Source: Candidatus Bathyarchaeota archaeon (GTDB taxonomy: Archaea > Thermoproteota > Bathyarchaeia > Bathyarchaeales > UBA233). Taken from it: DNA of 64,000 nt. This document shows, one piece after another, positions 8,604 to 17,050 of the stretch. The position numbers and the translations under genes are program-made. The notes under the pieces are model-generated. The model saw only the letters and a list, made by a program, of their open reading frames with translations. It was not told the DNA's origin and did not search any database. Numbering within the stretch: position 1 is the first letter of the stretch; each line of letters starts with the position of its first letter. Location: assembly GCA_025057795.1 (NCBI GenBank), contig JANXEP010000056.1, positions 4,159 to 68,158 of the forward strand, in the 5' to 3' direction.

Positions 8604-9293
8604 CTAAGTTCTGTTTATTTGCTCTATGAGAGTGGGAAGGTCTGAAATTAACGTGATTATGTAGTTTGCTCCCGCGTCTGCAAGCTCTTTCGAGTTGGAG
8701 ACTCCGCTGGTTACGCCTACGGCGATAACCTTAAGCTCCCTTGCGCATTTTACGTCTACAATGCTGTCTCCTATCATTACGGTTTCTTCAGGTTTTGCCC
8801 CTAAAGCTTTCAATGTTGTTTCAAGATGTTCCGCGTGGGGCTTTGCATGTTTAACCTTCTCCCTCGGGATAACGGCGTCGAAGAATTTTCCAATTTTAAA
8901 TTTGCCTAGAATATAGTTTGTTGTTTTTTCACTGCTTACGGTGCATAGGCCTACTTTTAAGCCTTCCTCCTTCAAAGCCTTCAAAACATCTGTAACTCCA
9001 GGCAATAGGCTTACGGTTTTAGCTGCCTCCAACTCATACTTCTCAGTAATATTGTTCACTTTTGCGTATACTTCTTTAAAGGCTTGGGTTGACTTGCCGT
9101 TGTTTTTCATGAAAATCTCCGTTTTGTTTAACATTTCGAAGATGCTGTCGTTTAGGGATAAGATTGAGGCGGGTATTCCCTGCGTTATTAGGAAGCTTCT
9201 AACCTCAGCCCTTAACGTTTTATAGTCTATGTTGAAGTTCACGAGGGTTCCGTCGAGGTCTAAGACCACAGCCCTAATCATAAATTCATCCAC
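8604..9293 (-). CDS. HAD-family hydrolase, phosphoglycolate phosphatase-like
   Basis: A 229-residue haloacid-dehalogenase phosphatase. Motif I is DLDGTL with nucleophile D12 and general acid D14, motif II is the CTVSS segment, and motif III/IV is the K before HAEHLETTL plus GDSIVDV. A helical cap lies between motifs I and II, as in the phosphoglycolate phosphatase/pyrophosphatase-like group. The ATG at residue 5 (MIRAVVLD) is an alternative start. It is convergent with the nrd operon and monocistronic. The substrate cannot be read from the sequence. Confidence 0.85.
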   Translation of the reverse strand: MDEFMIRAVVLDLDGTLVNFNIDYKTLRAEVRSFLITQGIPASILSLNDSIFEMLNKTEIFMKNNGKSTQAFKEVYAKVNNITEKYELEAAKTVSLLPGVTDVLKALKEEGLKVGLCTVSSEKTTNYILGKFKIGKFFDAVIPREKVKHAKPHAEHLETTLKALGAKPEETVMIGDSIVDVKCARELKVIAVGVTSGVSNSKELADAGANYIITLISDLPTLIEQINRT

Positions 9294-9401
9294 GCGCTTG
9301 CGAAGTTATAGCCATAGGGATTCGGGGGAAATAAACTTTACCAAACGCTGAACAGCCAATTCCCAAAAGGGTAAACTAATAACTATCATCTACCATACCT
9401 A

Positions 9402-9665
9402 ATGATAGCTATGAATCTTGAAGAGTGTGTTAAAGAGAAGCTTTGGCCCGTCCTCGTGGAAACCGTTCACGCCATGGTCATGTACCCCCATCATAAGGCT
9501 TACACGAGGAGAGTAATCCTCAACGAGAAGCCAGACATAACGCCGCAGGAGCTGGCGGCTAGGCTTGGCATACCCCTAGGCGAAGCCCTAGTAATCCTAT
9601 ACGAACTTAAAAATGAAAAAGAACTTAAAAATGAAAAAGGCTTGGCTAAGCCCTTAAGCCCTTGA
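9402..9665 (+). CDS. Small winged-helix-like protein, unrecognised
   Basis: An 87-residue protein. Residues 45-75 (ITPQELAARLGIPLGEALVILYEL) look like a helix-turn-helix, with the preceding helix containing a His-rich segment (YPHHKAYTRR). The 3' end contains an exact tandem 18-base duplication (9603-9620 and 9621-9638) that repeats ELKNEK, apparently a recent slippage event that lengthened the C-terminus in frame. The gene may be a small transcriptional regulator, but no family is recognised. It is convergent with the TauE gene. Confidence 0.5.
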   Translation: MIAMNLEECVKEKLWPVLVETVHAMVMYPHHKAYTRRVILNEKPDITPQELAARLGIPLGEALVILYELKNEKELKNEKGLAKPLSP

Positions 9666-9678
9666 GTTGGCTTCCGCT

Positions 9679-10479
9679 TTAAGGCTTAGTGACCATTCGG
9701 ACAGTTGCCAAAATGAGGATTAAGCCTAAAAGGATTTTCAGCAAGTCTTTTTCAACGGTTGCGGCGTAGGAGGCTCCGATGAAGGCGCCTAAAACCGAGC
9801 CTATTCCCATGATTAAGGCAATTATTGCAGCGGCCCTGTTCATGTGGCCCATGTTATGATGCTTTATAAAGCCTGAGGCCACCGTGGGTATAGAAACCAA
9901 GAGGCTTGTTGTTCCAGCAGCCACTATGTCTAAGCCGAAAACGTATATTAGGGCGGGGATTCTAAATTCGCCGCCTGCAACGCCTAAAGCTCCGGAAATA
10001 ACGCCTATGACCAAGCCGACGAGGGCGGCTAATGCTATTTCTTCCAAGAATCCGAGGGTGAAGCTAAATACTGCGGGGGTTTCAACGAAGGGTTCAAGCC
10101 CAATTTTTAAACCCACGATTATTAGGAATATGGCTAAAACCCGTTTTAGGGGCTTTTCTGGAATTTTCCCAGTGAGTAATGCTCCGAGATAGGCTCCAGC
10201 TATCGAAGTCAACGACATAGCCAGCGCCAAGTTGAGGCTGTGTCCGTCCAGCAGCCCCAACTGGAAACGCCTTAGAAAGGAGACAACCACTGTTAATAGG
10301 CCGACGAGGAGGTTTACAGCTATGGAGGTTATGACTGGAAGGCCTATTACATAAAGGAGTATGGGGATTCTGAATTCGCCTCCGCCCACGCCTATGAGGC
10401 CTGCGGCAACGCCCAGTAGAAATCCGAAGAGGAGGGCGGCTGAAGTTTTGCTGGCGGACAGCGAAATTTTTTCTGTTAT
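9679..10479 (-). CDS. TauE/SafE-family anion permease, apparent AUA start
   Basis: An inner-membrane transporter of the TauE/SafE type (sulfite, sulfonate or related anion export) with about eight membrane segments in two repeats. The hallmark GVGGGEFRIP appears in the first repeat, with GVAGGEFRIPAL in the second. The first canonical start (GTG at 10389) would cut off the first transmembrane helix. In-frame sequence upstream encodes exactly that helix (LLFGFLLGVAAGLI), back to an in-frame stop at 10485-10483. The only codon behind a Shine-Dalgarno (ggagg, 10492-10488) is AUA at 10479-10477, giving 266 residues, the usual family length. Start choice is inference; the family is clear. Confidence 0.82.
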   Translation of the reverse strand: MTEKISLSASKTSAALLFGFLLGVAAGLIGVGGGEFRIPILLYVIGLPVITSIAVNLLVGLLTVVVSFLRRFQLGLLDGHSLNLALAMSLTSIAGAYLGALLTGKIPEKPLKRVLAIFLIIVGLKIGLEPFVETPAVFSFTLGFLEEIALAALVGLVIGVISGALGVAGGEFRIPALIYVFGLDIVAAGTTSLLVSIPTVASGFIKHHNMGHMNRAAAIIALIMGIGSVLGAFIGASYAATVEKDLLKILLGLILILATVRMVTKP

Positions 10480-10562
10480 AGGTTATGCCTCCAATGCGAA
10501 ATGCTTTAAAATGCGTATCGGAATAGGCTTATAAATGTAACGCGTCCATAAAATAAAACAGC

Positions 10563-10901
10563 ATGTCCAACAAGAGGAAACATGAGTTTTCCTGCAAGGT
10601 TTGGCTCGAGTTCCACGGTAAACCGTTAATAGGCAAGGGCGGAGCGGAAATACTAGAACGAATAGACGCTGAACGATCCATTTCCAAAACTGCTAAAAAA
10701 CTCGGCATGTCCTACCGTTACGTTTGGAGCTACTTGAAAAGGATAGAGAAAACCCTAGGCGAACCCATAATAGAAACCCACAGGGGCGGAAGGGCCGGCG
10801 GCGGAGGAGCAAAACTCACAAGGCTTGGGAAAGAACTCCTTAAAGAGTACAAACGCATCGAAGAATACTTAAATAAGGCGCTTGCTAACGCATCCCGCTG
10901 A
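10563..10901 (+). CDS. ModE-like winged-helix regulator
   Basis: A 112-residue DNA-binding protein matching the N-terminal domain of the molybdate regulator ModE (LysR-like winged helix): SKTAKKLGMSYRYVWSYL is the helix-turn-helix, and GRAGGGGAKLTRLGKELL is the wing plus linker helix. It lacks the molybdate-binding TOBE domains of full ModE, as is common for archaeal versions. A TATA-like box (gcttataaatg, 10527-10537) lies about 26 bases before the start. It is divergent from the TauE permease and may regulate it. Molybdate or tungstate sensing would suit the Mo/W enzymes in this window but is not shown. Confidence 0.8.
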   Translation: MSNKRKHEFSCKVWLEFHGKPLIGKGGAEILERIDAERSISKTAKKLGMSYRYVWSYLKRIEKTLGEPIIETHRGGRAGGGGAKLTRLGKELLKEYKRIEEYLNKALANASR

Positions 10902-10955
10902 GGCATCAAATTTTGGGAAACATATAAGGGCTTTAGGAAGCTATTTTCAATAGGT

Positions 10956-11864
10956 GTGAAATCCTTGATTAAAGCTAAAGCGCTTTCTGTTCTTTCCGCA
11001 GCTTCGCTTATTTTGGCGGCTTTTCTAGGCTGCAGCAGCTATGCCCTTCACGCAGAGAATTCAAGGCTTAAATCTGAACTGCAAAGCCTCGGCATGCTTC
11101 ACCAAACTTTGAAGGCTGAATATGCAGGGCTGCGAAGCGCCTATGACGAACTTTTCGACGATTATAGCCTTTTGAACCAGTCGTACCATGGGCTTAGTTT
11201 AGAATACGTTTCCCTCAACCAGACTTTTTATGCGCTTATGCATAACTACACTGAGCTCTCGCTTGGACATCAAAAGCTCCTATCCAGCTACGTGGAGTTG
11301 ACAGTTACCTATGGGGCGCTTAACCAAACATACCATGAGCTTCTTCAAAACTACACGAAGCTTGAAAGGGAAGCTGCAGGTTACACGGCGCTTTTAAGCG
11401 AGTATGAAGGGCTTATCCAGATTTACCAGTCGCTGCTTGCAAACTACACTGAGCTTAAAGAGAAATACGACGCTTTTTACGCCGCACTTTACAAACCCCT
11501 ACTCTCTGGGGATAAGGTCGTCCCCACGACTGAAGAACTTAAGCGGTGGCTTACAGAGGACAAAACCGACGAAATAGAGTACAAGGAACCCGACTTCGTA
11601 TGCGGCGACTATGCCGTTATGCTCCACATGCACGCCAAGGCTAAAGGGTGGGACATGGGGGTTGTGGCCATCCTCGGAAAGTTGGGCCTAAAGCCCTTCA
11701 CCCACGTTTTCAACGCAATAATATGCCGAGAAGGCCTAGTTTACATAGAGCCCCAGAACGATGAAGTTTTCAATGGACCCATAAGGGAAGAATATTATCA
11801 TCCAGGGTTCGGTTGGGTTCATGTTGAAAAGCTCATAGTGGTGGTTCTGTATGACGGAGCGTAG
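10956..11864 (+). CDS. Exported coiled-coil protein with transglutaminase-like C-terminal domain
   Basis: A 302-residue protein with a GTG start. The N-terminus is a signal/anchor ending in a lipobox-like LGCSS (C26). Residues 35-180 form a long heptad-like coiled coil with six N-glycosylation sequons (NQS/NQT/NYT at 74, 88, 97, 123, 132, 163), consistent with an exposed, glycosylated stalk. The last 120 residues resemble a papain/transglutaminase-like domain: FVCGDYA (C216), TH-VFN (H250) and YIEPQ (E265) are spaced as a Cys-His-acid triad. It would sit outside the cell. Substrate is unknown and the catalytic reading is inference. Confidence 0.65.
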   Translation: MKSLIKAKALSVLSAASLILAAFLGCSSYALHAENSRLKSELQSLGMLHQTLKAEYAGLRSAYDELFDDYSLLNQSYHGLSLEYVSLNQTFYALMHNYTELSLGHQKLLSSYVELTVTYGALNQTYHELLQNYTKLEREAAGYTALLSEYEGLIQIYQSLLANYTELKEKYDAFYAALYKPLLSGDKVVPTTEELKRWLTEDKTDEIEYKEPDFVCGDYAVMLHMHAKAKGWDMGVVAILGKLGLKPFTHVFNAIICREGLVYIEPQNDEVFNGPIREEYYHPGFGWVHVEKLIVVVLYDGA

Positions 11865-11902
11865 GGCTTATAAAAACTGTCAAGTGTGTACGCTTTGCCC
11901 TT

Positions 11903-12451
11903 TTACTCTACGACGTATCTGTAGGCTGTGTGCTCTCCGGCTGTGGGGCTTTTGCGGATTATTCGCAGTATGTCGCCGGGCTTGGCGCCTATGGCTTTTA
12001 CAGCGGGGTCTGAAGCCTTGATTTGGGGGAGCTGGTAGGGTTTAACCCTGTACTGGGCGAGCACTTTTTCGCGTTCTTCGGGGGTTAGGATTTCATGTTT
12101 TGGGACAAGTTTATGTTCGAAGATGTCAAAGACTGGAAAGGTTTTTGGGAGAAGTTCTATGCGTTTTTTCCTTGCGGCTTGTTTTGCAGCGTTGGTGTAG
12201 CGTCCGCTTGCCACGAGGATTCCCCTTTCTATTCCCGCCTCTTTCATGGCTTTAGCCATCCTGTTAACGGTTAATATGCCCACGGTTTCTTCTGAAACAC
12301 ACCATATTAGGGCTTTCTGCTTCTCCTTTGGAACTTCAACCAAATAGCTTATGGCTTCTTTAGCTTTTTCCCTTTTAACAAGCTTGTAGCCCCTAAGCTT
12401 AATTAGGATTTTAACCTTGCGCTCTTCCAGGGTTTCCTCTTCGATGCTCAA
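11903..12451 (-). CDS. rpoH: RNA polymerase subunit H with an Rpb5-like N-terminal domain
   Basis: A 182-residue protein starting at TTG with gaggg 7 bases upstream. Residues 113-182 are the conserved RpoH/Rpb5 assembly domain ([37 protein letters not shown]). Described archaeal RpoH subunits are only about 75-90 residues and consist of this part alone. Residues 1-112 add a second domain that parallels the jaw domain of eukaryotic Rpb5 in position, length and motif order: EEET then a RGYKLV segment, a [10 protein letters not shown] segment, [17 protein letters not shown], and a final FDIFEH leading into the assembly domain. It is not next to rpoB here, so it could be the sole subunit or a second copy. 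Confidence 0.88.
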   Translation of the reverse strand: MSIEEETLEERKVKILIKLRGYKLVKREKAKEAISYLVEVPKEKQKALIWCVSEETVGILTVNRMAKAMKEAGIERGILVASGRYTNAAKQAARKKRIELLPKTFPVFDIFEHKLVPKHEILTPEEREKVLAQYRVKPYQLPQIKASDPAVKAIGAKPGDILRIIRKSPTAGEHTAYRYVVE

Positions 12452-12580
12452 AATAAACCCTCATGGGCTGGTGTCTGAAACCTAAACAAGCCATTACCCT
12501 TTAAACTTTGCGCTCCCAAAGTAAACCTAAAAGCGGGGAATCTGGCAAGGTTTAGAAAACGCTTGGGTTTGGGCTGAAAT

Positions 12581-12985
12581 TTAGGCTGCTGGCTTAAAAT
12601 AGTATCTCGGCCAAGCTGGCCACTGCTGGGTTTGCGGAGCCTCTTCGAATTCCATGGCTAGCCGCATTCCTATTTTCAGCTGTTCCGGCGCTGCACCCTT
12701 AATTATTCCTGGAATTTTAACGCCGTTTTCAAGCTGCACTATGCCCACAGCGTATGGCGCCATGCTTTGAAACTGGACTGGCGCAACATGGATCACAGTG
12801 TATGTCAAGAGTTTTCCGGTTTTGGGAAGCTCCACCCACTCAAAATCCTTTGAAAGGCATTGGTCGCAGAGCGGCCTCGGCGGAACATGCACCTTGCCGC
12901 ATTTCTTGCATTTCCCGCCCGTCAACCTTTTTTGGGCCATGTTTTTGTAGAATTCCTCTATTGTTAAAGGTGGCTGCGTGCTCAT
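12581..12985 (-). CDS. DUF35 zinc-ribbon/OB-fold acyl-CoA partner protein
   Basis: A 134-residue protein of the DUF35 family: an N-terminal helix, a zinc ribbon (C-x2-C near residues 26-29 and C-x2-C near 41-44) and an OB-fold (TYTVIHVAP, ENGVKIPGIIKG). In archaea such proteins bind between acetoacetyl-CoA thiolase and HMG-CoA synthase, or help other thiolase-fold enzymes, and channel acyl-CoA. It directly follows the thiolase gene with a 2-base gap, supporting a physical complex. An HMG-CoA synthase gene is not present next to it. Confidence 0.9.
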   Translation of the reverse strand: MSTQPPLTIEEFYKNMAQKRLTGGKCKKCGKVHVPPRPLCDQCLSKDFEWVELPKTGKLLTYTVIHVAPVQFQSMAPYAVGIVQLENGVKIPGIIKGAAPEQLKIGMRLAMEFEEAPQTQQWPAWPRYYFKPAA

Positions 12986-12987
12986 CC

Positions 12988-14160
12988 TCAGCCCCTCCTG
13001 TAAATGTGAACCGCGGCTGTGACGCCTGCGCCGCCAACGTTGTGGGTTAACCCTATTTCGGCGTCTGCCACCTGCCTCTTCCCAGCTTGCCCCGTAAGCT
13101 GCAAATACATTTCGTAAGCTTGAGCCGTTCCCGTGGCGCCCACAGGGTGGCCCTTCGCCTTTAGTCCTCCACTCGTGTTTACGGGGATTCTTCCGTCAAG
13201 GGCGGTTTCGCCGCTCTCCGCCAAGCGTCCCCCTTCGCCCGGCTTGCAGAATCCCAAATCCTCGTAGGCGATTATTTCAGCTATGGTGAAGCAGTCGTGG
13301 ACTTCCGCCAGGTCTATGTCTTCGGGTTTAACCCCCGCCATCTCGTAGGCTTTTTTAGCAGCTATTTTGGCCGCCTTGATGGATGTGAAGTCTTCCCTTT
13401 CATACACGCCTATTGTGTCGCAGGCGTGGCCGCTTCCAATTATGTGGACAGGCGTGTCTGTGAATTTTTTAGCCAGCTCCGGCTTGGTTAGGATTACGCA
13501 GCTTGCCCCGTCAGTTATGGGTGAACAGTCGAAAAGTTTAAGGGGCCAGGCGATAACCCGCGCCGTTAAAGCCTGTTCAAGGGTGATTTCCTTCTGGAAG
13601 TGCGCCTTCGGGTTTAAGCTTCCATTATGATGGTTTTTGACTGCCAAATGGGCCAGCTGCTTCTCCGTCGTGCCATACTTATGCATGTGGGCTGTCGCCA
13701 TAAGCGCATACAAGCCTGGAAACGTTAAGCCATTCCACTGCTCAAAGGGATAGTCTGAAGCCATGGCTAGAAACTCCGTGACCTCAGGGGTGCTTCTATG
13801 GGTCATCTTTTCAACGCCGCCGACCATGACGACGTCGCATAAGCCTGAAAGCACAGCGTAAATCCCGTTTCTTAAAGCCACCCCGGACGAGCTGCAGGCG
13901 GCCTCAACCCTCACGGCGGCTATGGGAAGCAATCCAGCCCAGTCTGCGGCTGTAGCCCCCGTATGCCCTTGGTGTTCGTAGGATTCGCCCATATGTCCAA
14001 CGAAGAGGGCTTCAATGTCCTTTTTAGGGTCAAGCTTTGGGCAGCGTTCATACGCCTCTTTAACGGCTTCTGCAAAGATTTCCCGTGCATAAAGCCCGTC
14101 AAGCTTGCCGAACTTTGACAAGCCTGCGGAGACAATGGAGACTAGGGGTTTGCCCTTCAA
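12988..14160 (-). CDS. Acetyl-CoA C-acetyltransferase (archaeal thiolase)
   Basis: A 390-residue thiolase of the archaeal/SCP2-like group. The nucleophile is C89 (VEAACSSSG), the HDCFT-x-AE motif provides the second active-site region, and GHPVGATGTAQ gives the catalytic His. It condenses two acetyl-CoA molecules to acetoacetyl-CoA (or the reverse), the first step of the mevalonate route to archaeal lipids, or acts in beta-oxidation-like breakdown. Pairing with the DUF35 gene favours the mevalonate-type complex. The length is normal for the family and no frameshift is seen. Confidence 0.92.
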   Translation of the reverse strand: MKGKPLVSIVSAGLSKFGKLDGLYAREIFAEAVKEAYERCPKLDPKKDIEALFVGHMGESYEHQGHTGATAADWAGLLPIAAVRVEAACSSSGVALRNGIYAVLSGLCDVVMVGGVEKMTHRSTPEVTEFLAMASDYPFEQWNGLTFPGLYALMATAHMHKYGTTEKQLAHLAVKNHHNGSLNPKAHFQKEITLEQALTARVIAWPLKLFDCSPITDGASCVILTKPELAKKFTDTPVHIIGSGHACDTIGVYEREDFTSIKAAKIAAKKAYEMAGVKPEDIDLAEVHDCFTIAEIIAYEDLGFCKPGEGGRLAESGETALDGRIPVNTSGGLKAKGHPVGATGTAQAYEMYLQLTGQAGKRQVADAEIGLTHNVGGAGVTAAVHIYRRG

Positions 14161-14345
14161 CCATACTCCTCCAAAGTGGGGTTTTGAAGATTTATGCTTA
14201 GGAAAACAAGTATTTAAGTTTCATCGAACATTTAAAATAGAAAATTCAAGGAATAACGTGCAGCGGAGCTTGCGACAAATTGAAGCTGAAGAGGAACCGT
14301 CAACCTTTAACAGGCAGCGGCGAGAAAACAGGAAAAGCTCCAGCC

Positions 14346-14930
14346 ATGCTTAGTATTTCATGGATTAGGTCTTCAATCATTTTAGGCGTAGCCCTTGGGT
14401 GTTTGGGGTTAGCCGCCATTCTTGCCATTAAAATTTTAAACTTTGGAGAAACCCAGCTTTTCCTAGACGCAAAGGCCTTCGTTAAAGAATACGGTCTTCT
14501 AGGCGTTTTTCTAGCCACAATACTCGCTGGAACAATCGTACCCCTTGGAAGCCCAGCCTTCGTGGTGGCTGCCGCCTCCTTCGGGCTTCATCCCACCTTT
14601 CTCGCCATAGTCGCAACCGTAGGGTTTACGATCGGCATGATGATCAACTATGTTTTAGCCTATAGCCTTGGAAGGCCGTATGTCATAAAAAAGGTTGGCG
14701 AGGGAAGGCTTGAAGAGATTTCATCTTTATGGAGGAAATGGGGGTGGATCCTGTACACGGTTTTTGGCCTGATCCCTTTCCTGCCCGTGGAGTTTTTATC
14801 CCTTTTCTGCGGGCTGCTTAAAGTGCGCCTCGACATTTTTCTGCTTCTAAGCTTTATGCCAAGGCTCGTTGTTTTTGCCGTTTTAGCCTATTTTGGAGAG
14901 CATTTGGGTTTTTGGCTTGGGATAGTCTGA
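14346..14930 (+). CDS. VTT/DedA-type membrane protein
   Basis: A polytopic membrane protein of the VTT (SNARE-associated, DedA/TVP38-like) family with about five hydrophobic segments. The re-entrant region has the family look (LATILAGTIVPLGSPAFVV, then YSLGRPYVIKKVG and GLIPFLPVEFLSLF). An upstream TTG at 14280 would add 22 basic residues, but the ATG at 14346 places the first helix at the N-terminus and is preferred. These proteins are thought to move lipids or polyprenyl phosphates across the membrane. It is divergent from the thiolase operon. Confidence 0.8.
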   Translation: MLSISWIRSSIILGVALGCLGLAAILAIKILNFGETQLFLDAKAFVKEYGLLGVFLATILAGTIVPLGSPAFVVAAASFGLHPTFLAIVATVGFTIGMMINYVLAYSLGRPYVIKKVGEGRLEEISSLWRKWGWILYTVFGLIPFLPVEFLSLFCGLLKVRLDIFLLLSFMPRLVVFAVLAYFGEHLGFWLGIV

Positions 14931-14954
14931 AAAACGCGTTAACAGCACTGATGC

Positions 14955-15230
14955 CTATTCCCTTATTGTGGGTGGAATGGTGATAAGAGTTTGGGTGCGG
15001 CGAACCCCCTCAATGCTGTGAAGTTTCCTAATTATCTTTCCAAGATCCTCCATCTTCGCAAACTCTACGAAGATAACATCGTCGAACTGGCCTGTCACCG
15101 CATGCGCCAACTTTACGCCTTCAATTTTTAGGGCGGCTTCTGCAACCTTCCATATCATGCCGGGCTCAGCATTTATTAGGATGTAGGCTTCCAAACATTC
15201 TCCCCAAGCTAACATTTTGTCTAGAAGCAT
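14955..15230 (-). CDS. Stand-alone Lrp/AsnC ligand-binding (RAM) domain protein
   Basis: A 91-residue protein made only of the alpha-beta RAM domain of Lrp/AsnC regulators, without a helix-turn-helix. It shows AYILINAEPGMIWKVAEAAL, AHAVTGQFDDVIFVEF and GVRRTQTLITIPP, the typical beta-alpha-beta-beta-alpha-beta sequence. Such stand-alone archaeal forms oligomerise and bind amino acids, and may modulate full-length Lrp proteins. It is the last gene of a leftward group after the kinase gene upstream (gap 17 bases). Confidence 0.85.
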   Translation of the reverse strand: MLLDKMLAWGECLEAYILINAEPGMIWKVAEAALKIEGVKLAHAVTGQFDDVIFVEFAKMEDLGKIIRKLHSIEGVRRTQTLITIPPTIRE

Positions 15231-15247
15231 AAAAAGCTTTAAATAAA

Positions 15248-15865
15248 CTAGGAGTGCCGCGGCTCAGAGCTTCTCTTAAGAAGGTTTTCTAGAGCCCTCC
15301 TTATCTCTTTTAGGGTTGAAAGCCTCGGATGGAATTCCGGCTTGAAAGGGTGGGTTTCGCTTTCCAAAAGCTCTTTTAGGCGGGCGTAGTAGGCTTCAAA
15401 TTCTTCTGGAGTGTTGCTTTTAAACTTGAAAACCGCTATGCCGCCCTTGGGGTTTTCCCAACGCTTGTCGTAGGCGGCAACAGGCCCAGAGTTCCCGAAC
15501 TTTTCAATACTTCTTTTAATGAGAATTTCTCTCTCAACATTCAACACTACGAGGAGGCTGTTTACCCGCATAACCCTTGAGGTTAAAAGGAACTGGCGGG
15601 TTACATTGTCCGGAGCTGTCGAGTCAATTACGACGCTGTAGCTTCTCCTAAGCAGTGCGTCCCGAATTTCCGCAATCAAAGAGTAAACTAGAAACTCGTC
15701 GCGGCAAGGAAAAGCCTCATAGAAAAGCATCTCCCTCAACTGGTCAACGCTAACCCTTGCGAAGTAGGTGTAATCTGCAACAAGCCTCTTGGCGAGGGTT
15801 GTTTTACCAGAACGCGGGTAACCACTCAAAACAACATTCCATAAACCCTTAAGGCCGCCCCCCAT
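15248..15865 (-). CDS. P-loop kinase (AAA_33/seryl-tRNA-kinase-like)
   Basis: A predicted small-molecule or RNA kinase of about 205 residues. The Walker A loop GYPRSGKTTLAKRL lies near the N-terminus and the SVVIDSTAPDN segment fits a Walker-B-like strand with the following LID (RSIEKFGNSG). The start at 15865 (MGGGLKG) is preferred over the longer one at 15895 because a ggtggg Shine-Dalgarno lies 5 bases upstream. It resembles the group that includes archaeal L-seryl-tRNA(Sec) kinase and polynucleotide-kinase-like proteins, but the specificity is not readable. Confidence 0.7.
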   Translation of the reverse strand: MGGGLKGLWNVVLSGYPRSGKTTLAKRLVADYTYFARVSVDQLREMLFYEAFPCRDEFLVYSLIAEIRDALLRRSYSVVIDSTAPDNVTRQFLLTSRVMRVNSLLVVLNVEREILIKRSIEKFGNSGPVAAYDKRWENPKGGIAVFKFKSNTPEEFEAYYARLKELLESETHPFKPEFHPRLSTLKEIRRALENLLKRSSEPRHS

Positions 15866-15994
15866 CACAACCCACCAAAAACATACGGGCGGCAAGCATT
15901 AAACTTTACCGCAAAAACGTCAAATTTTGAACGATAAAAAAGAAACGCTCGCTTTCACAAGCCTTATAATTGAGAAAAATGTGGGGGTGATAAG

Positions 15995-17035
15995 CTAAGC
16001 TAGTTTTTCTCCACAGTTCGGGCAGAATTTGGCTCCAGGCTGAACTTCGCCTCCGCACTTTGGGCATCTGCCAACAGCCTGCAACGGGTTTCCACAGTTG
16101 ATGCAGAATTTGGCTCCGGAAGGGTTTGAGGCCCCGCATTTTGTACAGTTAACTCCCCCCATCACTTGTAGGGGTGCGCCGCAGTTGCTGCAGAACTTTG
16201 AACTCTGCGGGTTCTGGAAGTTGCATCTCGGACACAGAATCATGGGCTGCGCTGGCGCTGCGGTTGGAGAGGGCTGTTGGAATAGGGGCGGAATTATCGC
16301 TACTCCCGCCCCGACGGCTGCGCCTGGGCTTTTGGATAGGCTTTCAGCCGACTTTTGAACGGTTTCCATTCGCAGTACTTCTGTTGCAGCCACGCCTGTT
16401 TTAACGTAGAAGAGTCTATCCCTCCATTCGGGTGTTGTGTCTATTCCTTCAAATTTCACGTCGATAAGCTCAAGGCCTATTCTTGAGAAAGCATCGAAAA
16501 GGGTGGTTTTCGCCATGAGGCTGGTCTCGTCAAGTTTGCCGTAAACATCTGCAAGCGAATACTGACTCAGCGCGTCAATCAACCTTTCGTTAAAGTAGCC
16601 CCTGAGGAAGTTCTGAAGCGCTTCTGTCGTGAAGACTCCTTGGCCGCCTACAACCTCGTTTACGAAGAGATTTGGCTCCGCGGTTCTAAACCAGAAACTT
16701 CCAAAGAATTTTAGGGGGGCAAGCTCTCTGGTTTGTCCCTGCGCCCCAAACTTTCCCTGAAACTGTTTCAACGAGACAAACACTATGGAGGATCTGAAAG
16801 GAACTTTGTCAAACCCCGCGATTTTTGAAAGAACCTTCGTTAGCAGGGGAAGGTTTGCCGTTGACAAAACATGACGTCCAGCCCTGAAAACATCGTAGGC
16901 TTTCCCATCCCTGAAGAAGACGGCAGCCTCATACTCGTGGACTATGAGGTTGTCTCCCCAGCTTATCTCCTCAATGGGGTATCTCCAAACAATGTCGCCC
17001 TCCCTTGCTCCAACCCACTCTATAACTTTAGGCAT
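15995..17035 (-). CDS. SPFH/Band-7 domain protein with three C-terminal zinc ribbons
   Basis: A 346-residue protein. Residues 1-230 resemble the SPFH family of the virion-core-protein/YdjI type (IEWVGAREGDIVWRYP at the start, then ALQNFLRGYFNERLIDAL and FEGIDTTPEWRDR). After a Pro/Ala-rich linker come three zinc ribbons: CPRCNFQNPQSSKFCSNCG, CTKCGASNPSGAKFCINCG and CPKCGGEVQPGAKFCPNCG. No membrane helix is visible, so localisation may be peripheral. It is the third gene of a leftward operon with a helical protein and a small membrane protein, which may supply the membrane anchor. The cellular role is unknown. Confidence 0.8.
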   Translation of the reverse strand: MPKVIEWVGAREGDIVWRYPIEEISWGDNLIVHEYEAAVFFRDGKAYDVFRAGRHVLSTANLPLLTKVLSKIAGFDKVPFRSSIVFVSLKQFQGKFGAQGQTRELAPLKFFGSFWFRTAEPNLFVNEVVGGQGVFTTEALQNFLRGYFNERLIDALSQYSLADVYGKLDETSLMAKTTLFDAFSRIGLELIDVKFEGIDTTPEWRDRLFYVKTGVAATEVLRMETVQKSAESLSKSPGAAVGAGVAIIPPLFQQPSPTAAPAQPMILCPRCNFQNPQSSKFCSNCGAPLQVMGGVNCTKCGASNPSGAKFCINCGNPLQAVGRCPKCGGEVQPGAKFCPNCGEKLA

Positions 17036-17050
17036 GCATTTTCACCCCCT

